This document shows, one piece after another, positions 1-8,101 of a stretch of DNA of 64,000 bases (positions within the stretch are counted from its first letter, which is position 1; each line of letters starts with the position of its first letter). A program made the translations under genes and the position numbers. This DNA is from Pseudorhodobacter sp. PARRP1 (GTDB taxonomy: Bacteria; Pseudomonadota; Alphaproteobacteria; Rhodobacterales; Rhodobacteraceae). The stretch lies in contig NKIU01000001.1 in NCBI GenBank assembly GCA_002256245.1, forward strand, positions 610,232 to 674,231, read 5' to 3'. The notes beneath the pieces are model-generated. The model had not been told where the DNA came from and did no database searches. It saw only the letters and a program-made list of their open reading frames with translations.

Positions 1-739
1 CCAAGCCTGCTTCCAGCCCGGCATGATGAAATCCACCTACGGCACCGGCTGCTTTGCCCTCTTGAACACCGGCGACAAGATGGTGCCGTCAAAGAACCGC
101 CTGCTGACCACCATCGCCTATCAGTTGGACGGCAAGCCGACCTATGCGCTGGAAGGCTCGATCTTCATCGCGGGTGCGGTCGTCCAGTGGCTGCGCGACG
201 GCCTCAAGATCATCCGCGATGCGAAGGAAACCCAACCCCTCGCCGATGCCGCCGACCCCGCGCAAGACGTGATCCTTGTGCCCGCCTTCACCGGCCTTGG
301 CGCGCCCTATTGGCGGCCCGATTGCCGGGGCGCGATCTATGGGCTGAACCGCAACTCTGGCCCGGCCGAGTTGGCCAAAGCCGCGTTGGAAAGCGTCGGC
401 TATCAGACGCGCGACCTGTTGGAAGCCATGCGCGCCGATTGGGGCGTGGCCGCCGAGGGCGTGTTGCGGGTGGATGGCGGTATGACCGCGTCCGACTGGG
501 CGATGCAGTTTCTGTCCGACATTCTGGGCGCGCCGGTTGATCGCCCGGTGATCACCGAAACCACCGCTTTGGGGGCCGCTTACCTTGCCGGCCTGAAAGC
601 CGGGATCTGCCCCGCGCCAGCCGAGTTCCAGAAATCATGGGCGCTGCAACGCCAGTTCCTGCCACAGATGAGCACCACCACCCGCGACGCCAAATACGCC
701 CGCTGGACCCGCGCCGTCGCCGCCACGATGAGCGTCTGA
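1..739 (+). CDS. glpK: Glycerol kinase, C-terminal part (5' end outside window)
   Basis: Glycerol kinase phosphorylates glycerol with ATP to sn-glycerol 3-phosphate in the cytoplasm. The reading frame is open from base 2, so the gene starts left of the window and only about 245 C-terminal residues are seen. They hold the FGGY-kinase C-terminal domain: YGTGCF near the start, the [13 protein letters not shown] segment, and the nucleotide-binding [14 protein letters not shown] followed by [12 protein letters not shown]. These are typical of GlpK rather than xylulokinase. The gene ends 23 bases before the convergent DUF2892 gene. No regulatory information is visible because the promoter is outside the window. 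Confidence 0.95.
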   Translation, partial: QACFQPGMMKSTYGTGCFALLNTGDKMVPSKNRLLTTIAYQLDGKPTYALEGSIFIAGAVVQWLRDGLKIIRDAKETQPLADAADPAQDVILVPAFTGLGAPYWRPDCRGAIYGLNRNSGPAELAKAALESVGYQTRDLLEAMRADWGVAAEGVLRVDGGMTASDWAMQFLSDILGAPVDRPVITETTALGAAYLAGLKAGICPAPAEFQKSWALQRQFLPQMSTTTRDAKYARWTRAVAATMSV

Positions 740-762
740 CGCAGGCCCCGCTCTGCGCGATC

Positions 763-972
763 TTACCGGAACGCGCAGCCCGACTTCATCCCCATCGCAC
801 GGAACAGCTTTGCGGCGGGGCAAAATCCGGTGATCGAGGACTGGATCAGGTTGATCCCGATAAACACGGTCAGCCACAAGAACCCCTGCGACACCCAATA
901 GGTCAGCGCAACCGACAGCAGCACCATCATCCCCGCAAACATCAACACCGAACGGTCAATCGTCATCGTCAT
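763..972 (-). CDS. DUF2892 (YgaP-type) small inner-membrane protein
   Basis: A 69-residue protein with two closely spaced hydrophobic segments (about residues 8-27 and 30-48), fitting the DUF2892/YgaP transmembrane family. Such domains often sit next to rhodanese, SQR or persulfide dioxygenase genes in sulfide-responsive operons. It is the last gene of the minus-strand unit, 47 bases after the SQR stop codon. The family has no established biochemical function. A role beside the membrane-bound sulfide oxidation enzyme is inferred from position only. Confidence 0.8.
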   Translation of the reverse strand: MTMTIDRSVLMFAGMMVLLSVALTYWVSQGFLWLTVFIGINLIQSSITGFCPAAKLFRAMGMKSGCAFR

Positions 973-1019
973 TCTCCGTGTAAGTCAAACGAAAGGGCAC
1001 AGCGCCCTTCCGGTGTGGG

Positions 1020-2303
1020 TCAGCCCTTATTGGTCGCTTTCAGCTTGTCGATGCCCAAAGCCTTGAGGGCCAGAGTTTCATAAAACGGCTCTGAAACGCC
1101 CTTGCGCAGCTTGCGGATGAAGTATTTCTCAAATCCGATCTTGGCCATGTGCACCCACTTGCCGCTGGACGACCAGTTGACGTTGCGCGGCGGAATTTGC
1201 GGCTGGGCCACAAAGGCGATGCCCCCATCCCCGAAATCGGCAAGGCAAACGGCGTTCCATGTCCCCACCTGATCGGGCGCACGGCCACGCACCAGATTGC
1301 CGATGTTATGCGCGGTTGCCGTCACCATCGATTCAATCATGAACCCGGTTTTCGGCACCCCGACAGGCACCGGAGTCGGCCCCATCGGAGGGATTGCCAC
1401 ACAGACCCCGACTGCGAAAATCTCGGGATATTTCGCGTTCTGCTGATGTTTGTCCACCAGCGTAAAGCCGCGCGGGTTGCTTAAACCCTCGATACCCGCC
1501 ACCGGCTTGATGCCGCGGAAAGCTGGCAACAGCATCGAAAACGCGAACGGCAGCTTGCGTTCTGGCTTGGCCACACCATCTTCGCCGACTTCCTCGACCA
1601 GCATTTGCCCGTCTTCGACCTTCTTGACCCGCGTCGAAGTCAACCATTTGATATGCTTGGCCCGCATCTCGGATTCGAGCAGCCCCTTGGTATCGCCCAC
1701 GCCATCAAGACCAAGATGCCCGATATACGGCTCTGAGGTGACAAAGGTCATCGGCACGCGGTCACGCACCTTGGCGCGGCGCAGGGCGGTTTCCAGAATG
1801 AACAGATACTCGTAGGCCGGCCCGAAACAGCTTGCCCCCTGCACAGCACCGATGATCACAGGGCCGGGGTTTGCGATCAACGCTTCCACCACCTTGGCCG
1901 CCTTTTCGGCGTGATCGACATGGCAGATAGATTGGGTAAAGCCCTCGGGGCCAAAGCCTTCGATCTCGTCAAAGGCCAGTTCCGGCCCGGTGGCGATCAC
2001 CAGATAATCATAGTTGACGCTTTCACCGTTGATCAGGGAAATGCGCTTTTCGTCGGGGTATAGCCGCTCGGCTGCAACCGGAATGAAGGCAATTTGCTTT
2101 TTCGCCATCACCGGTGCCAGATCAACGGTGATTTCCGCGCGCCCGCGCCAGCCGACGGCCACCCACGGGTTCGACGGCACGAAATGATACTGCGCATCCT
2201 TCGTGACGACCGTGACGGTATCTTCCGGGCGCAACTGCGCGCGCAACTCGTAGGCCATCATGGCCCCGCCCAGCCCCGCACCCAATACAACGACATGTGC
2301 CAT
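1020..2303 (-). CDS. sqr: Sulfide:quinone oxidoreductase
   Basis: A flavoprotein of 427 residues that oxidises sulfide to sulfane sulfur or polysulfide and passes electrons to the membrane quinone pool. The FAD-binding GAGLGG lies at residues 8-13. All three cysteines needed by characterised SQRs are present: C127 in QSICHVDHA, C159 in GASCFGPAYEY and C353 in GTWNAVCLADFG. The segments around them and the C-terminal FEKYFIRK...GVSEPFYE, which lies in the membrane-associated tail, closely resemble the Acidithiobacillus ferrooxidans enzyme as I remember it. The gene follows the RND pump by 24 bases and precedes a DUF2892 gene, so detoxification of sulfide or reactive sulfur is the likely role. 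Confidence 0.93.
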   Translation of the reverse strand: MAHVVVLGAGLGGAMMAYELRAQLRPEDTVTVVTKDAQYHFVPSNPWVAVGWRGRAEITVDLAPVMAKKQIAFIPVAAERLYPDEKRISLINGESVNYDYLVIATGPELAFDEIEGFGPEGFTQSICHVDHAEKAAKVVEALIANPGPVIIGAVQGASCFGPAYEYLFILETALRRAKVRDRVPMTFVTSEPYIGHLGLDGVGDTKGLLESEMRAKHIKWLTSTRVKKVEDGQMLVEEVGEDGVAKPERKLPFAFSMLLPAFRGIKPVAGIEGLSNPRGFTLVDKHQQNAKYPEIFAVGVCVAIPPMGPTPVPVGVPKTGFMIESMVTATAHNIGNLVRGRAPDQVGTWNAVCLADFGDGGIAFVAQPQIPPRNVNWSSSGKWVHMAKIGFEKYFIRKLRKGVSEPFYETLALKALGIDKLKATNKG

Positions 2304-2327
2304 TTTTCATCCTCCCTTGATAGTTGC

Positions 2328-5300
2328 TCAGGTTTTGAACACCCGATAAATCGCGGGGATGACCAGAACCGTCAGCAGGGTAGAGGTCAGCAGCCCGAAC
2401 AGAAGTGAGATCGCCAGACCCTGAAAGATCGGGTCAGCAAGAATGACAGCCGCGCCAATCATCGCGGCAACGGCCGTCAGAAAGATTGGTTTGAAACGGA
2501 TGGTCCCGGCGCGGATCAGACTGTCGATGCTGACAACCCCCTCGCCACGGATGAAATCGACCAGCAGGATCGAGTTGCGCACAATGATCCCGGCCAGCGC
2601 GATAAACCCGATCATCGAGGTGGCCGAAAACGGCGCATTGAACAACCAGTGCCCGAACATGATGCCCAGAAAGGTCAGCGGAATCGGTGTCAGAATGACC
2701 AGAGGCAGGCGGAACGAGCCGAACTGCGCCACCACCAGAATGTAGATCCCCAGCAGGGCCACCCCAAACGCCGCACCCATATCGCGGAACGTCACCCAAG
2801 TGACCTCCCACTCGCCATCCCACAGCAGCACCGGGCGGCTTTCGTCGGTGGGTTGGCCGTGCAGCGCAATCTCGGGCGCACCGGGGATTGCGGCCAGCGC
2901 GCGGTCCACGGCCAGCATGCCATACAGCGGCGCCTCAAAATCACCCGCAAGCTCTGCTGTCACCATTTCGGCGGCGCGTCCGTTGTGGCGAAAGATCGGG
3001 AAAGACGCGGCCTCGGCCTGCACTGTCACCACATCCCCAAGTTCCACCACATCGCGCGCACCGGGCAAGGTGTTGGCCGGGATCGGCGTGGTCAGGAAAC
3101 GCTCGTCCATCACGCGGTCGGATTTCGGGCGCTGGATGATCAAGGGCAGCGGGTAGCGGCCCTCGCCGCGATGCGAATAGCCCACCACCTGCCCGCCGTT
3201 CAGCGCGGCGATGGTGTCGAACACGTCTTGTTCCTGCACGCCGAAATAGTCGAGAGCATCGGTTGAAATCGTCGCCCGCAACCGCCGCGCCTGCGTGCCA
3301 TAGCTGTTGTCCACATCGACGATGAACGGCACGGCGCGAAAGGCGGTTTCCACCTGCAACGCCGTGGCCCTGCGGGTTGCGGCATCGGGGCCATAGATTT
3401 CGGCCAGCAGCGTCGCCATCACCGGCGGCCCCGGCGGTGGCTCTACCACCTTAACCGAGGTGCCCTCGGGCAAGGCAAGCTTGGCGATCAGCGCCCGGAT
3501 GGCCAGCGCGATCTGGTGGCTGGTGCGGTCGCGCGCGCCCTTTGGCAGCAGGTTGACCGCAACCTCGCCCATCTGCGGGCTTGCGCGCAGATAGGTGTGG
3601 CGCACAAGGCCGTTGAAATTGGCGGGCGATGCGGTGGCGGCATGGGTTTGCACCGAGGTGACTTCGGGCAAAGCCAGCACCGCTTCGCCAATGTCCTGCG
3701 CCACCCGGTCGGTGGCTTCGGTGGCAGCACCTTCCGGCAGGTCGATCATCACAGACAGCTCTGATTTGTTGTCAAACGGCAAAAGCTTGACCGTGACATC
3801 CTGCGTGTAAAGCAGCCCCAGCGACCCAAAGGAAAGCCCCGCCGAAATCAAAAGGAACAGCGCCGAACGCCGCTTGGTCGCCAGCACGGGCCGCGCCAGC
3901 GCCGCATAGGCGCGCTCCATGATGCCAACATGCGCCGTGTGGCTGATCTGCGCCCTGCCCGCGATCTTGACCATCAGCCAAGGCGTGATGATCACCGCGA
4001 CAAAGAACGACAGGATCATCGCCGCCGAGGCATTGGCGGGGATGGGCGACATGTAGGGGCCCATCAATCCGCTGACAAACAGCATCGGCACCAGTGCCGC
4101 CACCACCGTCAGCGTCGCCACAATCGTCGGATTGCCAACCTCGGCCACGGCATCGACAGCCGCCTGCGCGCGGGGCCGGGTATCCCCCATGCCCCAATGC
4201 CGCGCGATGTTCTCGATCACCACGATGGCATCATCGACCAGAATGCCAATCGAGAAGATCAGCGCAAACAGGCTGACACGGTTCAGCGTGTATCCCATGA
4301 TCCAGCTTGCAAACAGCGTCAGCAGAATCGTCACCGGAATGACAATCGCCACCACGATGCCTTCCCGCCAACCAATCGCCAGCAGCACAAGAACAATGAT
4401 AGAGGCGGTGGCAAGGCCAAGATGGAACAGCAGTTCGTTGGCTTTGTCGTTGGCCGTCTCGCCGTAATCGCGCGTGACTGTTACCGTGACCTCATCAGGA
4501 ATGATCCGCCCCTGTTGCGCCATCACCCGGGCCAGCGCTGCTTCGGCCACCACCACCGCATTGGCCCCGGCACGTTTGGCAATCGCCAATGTCACCGCCG
4601 GGCTGCGCGCAATGCCCGCATCCGTGCGGGTCAGGTTTGCGACGATGGCATCGCCGGTGTCCGGCACGTAGGACACATCCGCCACATCCGACACATAAAC
4701 CGGCCGCTCGTCGCGCGTGGTGATAAGCAGGTTCGCGATCTGCGCGGGCGCAACCAAAGTTTCACCGGCAACCAGATCGACCTGCGCGCCACCATCGCGC
4801 AGCTTGCCGGCTGTCAGGGTGCGATTGGCCTGCGTGACCTTTTGCGTCAGTTGTTGCAGCGTGACGCCATACAGCGTCAGCCTGTCGGGGTCTGGCGCAA
4901 TGCGGATGGCGTCCTGCGCTTCGCCCACAAGATAGGTCAGGCCAACGTCATCGGTTTTGGAAACCTCGGCCTGCAACGCCCGGGCAATCCGCGTCAGCTC
5001 ATTGGCACCCACATCCGCGCCGGGCTTGCCCGACAGCGTCACCGCCAGAATGGCCACGTCATCAATGCCCCGCCCAACGATCAAGGGCTCGGGGATGCCC
5101 ACCGGAATCCGGTCAAGATTGGCCTGCACCTTGTCATGCACACGCAGCACCGCATCTTCAGACCGCGTGCCCACCGCAAAGCGCACCATCACCAGCGCGC
5201 CATCGTCCTGCGTTTGCGAATAGACATGCTCTACCCCGGCGATACCCTTGACGATCACCTCTAACGGCTCTGTCACCAGCTTGACCGCATCCTCGGCCCG

Positions 5301-5495
5301 CAATCCGGGCGCTGCGATGTGGATATCAACCATCGGCACCGAAATCTGCGGCTCCTCCTCGCGCGGTAAAGCGCCAAGCGCCACCAATCCGGCTGCGAGT
5401 GCTGCAAGGATCAACAGCGGCGTCAAAGATGATGCGATGAAGGCCTGGGTCAGCCGCCCGGCAATCCCAAGCGCCGCCTTGACGGGTGCAGTCAT
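2328..5495 (-). CDS. RND-family efflux pump, inner-membrane transporter subunit
   Basis: A 1055-residue resistance-nodulation-division transporter, the normal length for the family, driven by the proton gradient. It has the duplicated layout: a first transmembrane helix, a large periplasmic porter domain, a helix bundle with the TM4 motif GILVDDAIVVIEN near residue 420 (the paired aspartates relay protons), then a second periplasmic domain and helices near the C terminus. Its start overlaps the adaptor stop by four bases, so the two are translationally coupled. No TolC-type outer-membrane channel is encoded nearby. The substrate is unknown; sharing an operon with SQR hints at a thiol or reactive-sulfur-related compound, but that is inference. 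Confidence 0.92.
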   Translation of the reverse strand: MTAPVKAALGIAGRLTQAFIASSLTPLLILAALAAGLVALGALPREEEPQISVPMVDIHIAAPGLRAEDAVKLVTEPLEVIVKGIAGVEHVYSQTQDDGALVMVRFAVGTRSEDAVLRVHDKVQANLDRIPVGIPEPLIVGRGIDDVAILAVTLSGKPGADVGANELTRIARALQAEVSKTDDVGLTYLVGEAQDAIRIAPDPDRLTLYGVTLQQLTQKVTQANRTLTAGKLRDGGAQVDLVAGETLVAPAQIANLLITTRDERPVYVSDVADVSYVPDTGDAIVANLTRTDAGIARSPAVTLAIAKRAGANAVVVAEAALARVMAQQGRIIPDEVTVTVTRDYGETANDKANELLFHLGLATASIIVLVLLAIGWREGIVVAIVIPVTILLTLFASWIMGYTLNRVSLFALIFSIGILVDDAIVVIENIARHWGMGDTRPRAQAAVDAVAEVGNPTIVATLTVVAALVPMLFVSGLMGPYMSPIPANASAAMILSFFVAVIITPWLMVKIAGRAQISHTAHVGIMERAYAALARPVLATKRRSALFLLISAGLSFGSLGLLYTQDVTVKLLPFDNKSELSVMIDLPEGAATEATDRVAQDIGEAVLALPEVTSVQTHAATASPANFNGLVRHTYLRASPQMGEVAVNLLPKGARDRTSHQIALAIRALIAKLALPEGTSVKVVEPPPGPPVMATLLAEIYGPDAATRRATALQVETAFRAVPFIVDVDNSYGTQARRLRATISTDALDYFGVQEQDVFDTIAALNGGQVVGYSHRGEGRYPLPLIIQRPKSDRVMDERFLTTPIPANTLPGARDVVELGDVVTVQAEAASFPIFRHNGRAAEMVTAELAGDFEAPLYGMLAVDRALAAIPGAPEIALHGQPTDESRPVLLWDGEWEVTWVTFRDMGAAFGVALLGIYILVVAQFGSFRLPLVILTPIPLTFLGIMFGHWLFNAPFSATSMIGFIALAGIIVRNSILLVDFIRGEGVVSIDSLIRAGTIRFKPIFLTAVAAMIGAAVILADPIFQGLAISLLFGLLTSTLLTVLVIPAIYRVFKT

Positions 5496-6481
5496 GGCTG
5501 CGCCCCGGCGGCAGAGCCGATCACAATGCGGTCGCCCGCCACCAGACCCGACAAAATCTCGACCACCGCGACGCCATCCGTCACGAACCCGACACCGGGC
5601 ACCACGCTGCGCATCACCGTGCCGTCAGGCGTTTCAACCGCGACAAAATCAATCCCGCTGCGTGTGATCAATGCGCTTTTCGGCACCACCAAAGCCTGAT
5701 GGCTGCCCACCGCAAGCCGCACAAGCACGCGCGCATCGACAAAGCGGTCTGAAAGACCTTCCACGGCGACATCGGCGACGACGCGGCCGTTCTCGATCAG
5801 CGGATAGACGCGGGCAAGACGCCCCTCGCCCAGGCCATCGCCATTTTCAATCTGGATAGCATCGCCTGCGTGCAGCGCCGCAGCCAGCCGCTCGGGCACC
5901 GACAACCGCAGGAAACTGCCGCCCACGGCAAGCGTTGCAACCGTTTCCCCGGGCATGATCACGGCATTCTTCGTAACCGGAACATCAAGCACCCGCCCCG
6001 ACGCAGCGGCAAGCACCGCGCCGTCACTCTGATTCTGCCGCGTGACGTTCATCTCGGCATCCAGCGCCGCCAGTTGGCCGGCCAGCACCTCGGCCTGCGT
6101 GCGCAAGGCGTCAAGCCGTTGCGCCGTTGTCACCCCCTGCCGCAGCAGGTCTTCGCCACGCTTCACCTCGGCCTGCGCATTTGCAAGCTGGGCGGCCAGT
6201 GCGGTTTTTTGCGATTCCAGTGCTGATAGCTGGAAGGCCAGTTTTTCGTCGATAATCAAAGCGATGCGTTGCCCGGCAGTTACCAGATCACCTTCGGCCA
6301 CCTCTAACGCAACCACCGTGCCACCGATTCGCGCCCGCGCTGGCAAACGATCCCGCGACTCGATGCGGCCATAAACCGCCTTCCAATCCGTCACAGCGAC
6401 GGGCGCAAGCACCAGACTTTCGCCATGCGCGGCCTGCACAAACAAGCTTAGGATCAGGGCAAAGGTTGAGGTAATCTTCAT
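5492..6481 (-). CDS. RND efflux periplasmic adaptor (membrane fusion protein, HlyD/AcrA type)
   Basis: A 329-residue adaptor that bridges the RND pump and an outer-membrane channel. It begins with a signal peptide (residues 1-20, cleavage expected after AHG). Next come the first half of the lipoyl domain (RIGGTVVALEVAEGDLVTAG), a coiled-coil hairpin rich in Leu, Ala and Gln (about 85-150), the second lipoyl half with the VTKNAVIMPGETVATL stretch, and beta-barrel domains. It is the first gene of the four-gene minus-strand operon. The promoter lies in the AT-rich stretch directly upstream. Confidence 0.92.
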   Translation of the reverse strand: MKITSTFALILSLFVQAAHGESLVLAPVAVTDWKAVYGRIESRDRLPARARIGGTVVALEVAEGDLVTAGQRIALIIDEKLAFQLSALESQKTALAAQLANAQAEVKRGEDLLRQGVTTAQRLDALRTQAEVLAGQLAALDAEMNVTRQNQSDGAVLAAASGRVLDVPVTKNAVIMPGETVATLAVGGSFLRLSVPERLAAALHAGDAIQIENGDGLGEGRLARVYPLIENGRVVADVAVEGLSDRFVDARVLVRLAVGSHQALVVPKSALITRSGIDFVAVETPDGTVMRSVVPGVGFVTDGVAVVEILSGLVAGDRIVIGSAAGAQP

Positions 6482-6507
6482 GCAAATGGCCTTCGTTGAT
6501 CCGGCCT

Positions 6508-6531
6508 ACATATCATAACATTCGAATATGT
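6508..6531. promoter_or_regulatory. Candidate ArsR-type operator in the RND-SQR operon promoter
   Basis: An inverted repeat ACATAT (6508-6513), 12 bases, ATATGT (6526-6531), with a nested ATTCGAAT palindrome at 6520-6527. It lies 27-50 bases upstream of the adaptor start in an AT-rich patch that stands out from the GC-rich surroundings. ArsR-family sulfide sensors (BigR, SqrR) bind AT-rich repeats containing ATTC/GAAT halves. Assignment to such a regulator is inference, since no regulator gene lies in the visible operon. Confidence 0.45.
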
Positions 6532-6645
6532 AAATGTATTACGCGCAGCCCGGTGGAGGGCTTTGATGCGCATACCGCAACACCGCAAAGCACCCCAATC
6601 GCGCCGCTTTCGGCATCAATTCCCACGCTCGGTCAGATTTATGTT

Positions 6646-6657
6646 GCATACGTATGC
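6646..6657. promoter_or_regulatory. LacI-type operator 1 (SnoaL-like gene)
   Basis: A perfect 12-base palindrome, GCATACGTATGC, with the central CG typical of LacI/GalR-family operators. It lies 85 bases upstream of the likely start of the SnoaL-like gene. The same motif recurs in front of the ABC importer gene (8003-8018) and in the hisD-like divergent promoter region (16478-16491 and 16650-16663). The LacI-family gene at 12437 is the obvious candidate regulator. Confidence 0.7.
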
Positions 6658-6741
6658 TTTGCGGTTCATTTTATAGCGCATCAGATAAACTTGGCCGGCA
6701 GCGCATGGGAACGCGCGGGCGAAACAGCGCAAAAGGCGAAC

Positions 6742-7905
6742 ATGGGCATGGCAGACAAGATAGACAGCGTGGCATCGAAAGCCGAAGTCGCGGCAGCACG
6801 GTCCGAGAAGGTGTTGCAGGTCGAGCGGCACGACTACCCCGATCTGGCCCCCGCCAACGGCAAGCGCACCCAAGCGATGCGGGGGTTTGACCCGATTTAC
6901 ACCGATATTGTCGATTACATCGTGCGCTGCACCCACAAGATCTGGGATGAGCGTGACATCGGCCTGATCTACAGCCACTACACCCACAACTGCGTGCTCT
7001 ATGGCACCACCGGCACGCTTTACACCCGCGAGGAAGTGGTGCGCGACACCATCCAGCGGCTGGTTTCCTTCCCCGAACGGCGCGGCATGGCCACGCAGGT
7101 GGTCTGGAAAGGTGATGAAAATTCAGGGTTTTACACCTCGCATCTGGTCACTGGCACCGGGCGGCACACGCAGAACGGCCACTTGGGCTATCCGACAGGC
7201 CGGACGTTCACCTCGCGCACCATCGCCGACTGCATGATCTATGAGAACAAGATTTACCGCGAATGGGTTGTCGCCGACACCACCGCTATCCTGCAACAGC
7301 TTGGGCTGGACGTGCAGGCCTATGCCGAGCGCATTGCCAGTGCTGCCTTTGATAAGGGCATGGTTTCATTGGATATTGGCGAAAATCGCCATATGATCGG
7401 GCAGTATCCACCCGAAGCCGAAGCCGATCTGTCCATCGCCTCGAACGAGATCGAACGGCATACTCTGCGCTGGCTACACGACGTGTATAACCGCAAGATG
7501 CTGGGCCAGATTGCCGATCTTTACGCCCCTACCGCGCAATATCACGGCCCGCTGATGGCGGAATTGTATGGCGTGGCCTCGATCATTCATCAAACGCTTG
7601 GTCTGATCGGCTCGCTGCCGGATGCGGCCTTCACGCCGCAGCACATCTGCACCACGCCATGCGAGGAAGGCGGCGAAAAGGTTGCCGTGCGCTGGATCAT
7701 GGAAGGGCACCATCTGGGTTACGGCATCCTCAACCATCTGGGTGCTCCGACCGGCAAGCGGGTGCAGATGATGGGGATCACGCATTTCCACTACAAGAAC
7801 GGCAAGATCGTTGATGAATGGCGGGTCTATGACGAAGCCTCAGCCCTTGTGCAGGTGAAACTGGCGCAGATGGCGGATCGCAAGGCCGCGATGCTGGCAG
7901 TCTAA
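6742..7905 (+). CDS. Tandem SnoaL-like (NTF2-fold) protein
   Basis: About 387 residues with two SnoaL/NTF2-like alpha+beta barrel domains in tandem. The first runs from GFDPIYTDIVDYIVRCTHKIW to about residue 205, the second from IERHTLRWLHDVYNRKM to about 370 and ends with the family-like FHYKNGKIVDEWRVYDE. The frame is open to 6496, but the upstream part crosses the operator and looks non-coding, so ATG 6742 (alternative ATG 6748) is preferred. SnoaL-fold proteins act as cyclases, isomerases or hydrolases without cofactors. The gene has its own operator, ends in a strong hairpin, and precedes the ABC importer it probably serves. The reaction is unknown. Confidence 0.8.
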   Translation: MGMADKIDSVASKAEVAAARSEKVLQVERHDYPDLAPANGKRTQAMRGFDPIYTDIVDYIVRCTHKIWDERDIGLIYSHYTHNCVLYGTTGTLYTREEVVRDTIQRLVSFPERRGMATQVVWKGDENSGFYTSHLVTGTGRHTQNGHLGYPTGRTFTSRTIADCMIYENKIYREWVVADTTAILQQLGLDVQAYAERIASAAFDKGMVSLDIGENRHMIGQYPPEAEADLSIASNEIERHTLRWLHDVYNRKMLGQIADLYAPTAQYHGPLMAELYGVASIIHQTLGLIGSLPDAAFTPQHICTTPCEEGGEKVAVRWIMEGHHLGYGILNHLGAPTGKRVQMMGITHFHYKNGKIVDEWRVYDEASALVQVKLAQMADRKAAMLAV

Positions 7906-7928
7906 GCCAAGCCCCGACACAGACTCAG

Positions 7929-7954
7929 ACGGCCCGCCCGATCAGGCGGGCCGT
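7929..7954 (+). terminator. Terminator after the SnoaL-like gene
   Basis: A 10-base-pair stem, ACGGCCCGCC (7929-7938) and GGCGGGCCGT (7945-7954), with a six-base loop, followed by TTGCATTTGC. It lies 24 bases after the SnoaL-like stop codon and separates that gene from the ABC importer operon. The downstream T-tract is interrupted, so termination may be partial. Confidence 0.75.
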
Positions 7955-8002
7955 TTGCATTTGCACCGCACAAGGCATTTTTTCTGACTCACGATATTAT
8001 GT

Positions 8003-8018
8003 TTGCAAACGTATGCAA
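8003..8018. promoter_or_regulatory. LacI-type operator 2 (ABC importer operon)
   Basis: TTGCAAACGTATGCAA is a 16-base palindrome with a single mismatched pair and a central CG. It lies 84 bases upstream of the solute-binding protein start and 49 bases after the SnoaL-gene hairpin. Its core matches operator 1 and differs by one base pair from perfect symmetry, so the same regulator probably binds both. Confidence 0.72.
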
Positions 8019-8101
8019 TAAATGTTTAGCTTTCCGCGCAGATGGCTTCCGGGCTGGCACGACCAGCCGCAGAGATGAAATCGCCAACAGAGGGGTGCGA
8101 T

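Noticed and set aside
3930-5264. A 444-residue plus-strand frame opposite the RND pump gene
   Set aside because: Its Arg/His/Gln-rich composition is typical of the antisense of a high-GC gene, and the minus strand has clear RND motifs.
8042-8101. Upstream start for the solute-binding protein
   Set aside because: It would put about 20 polar residues before a clear signal peptide. ATG 8102 has a good ribosome site.
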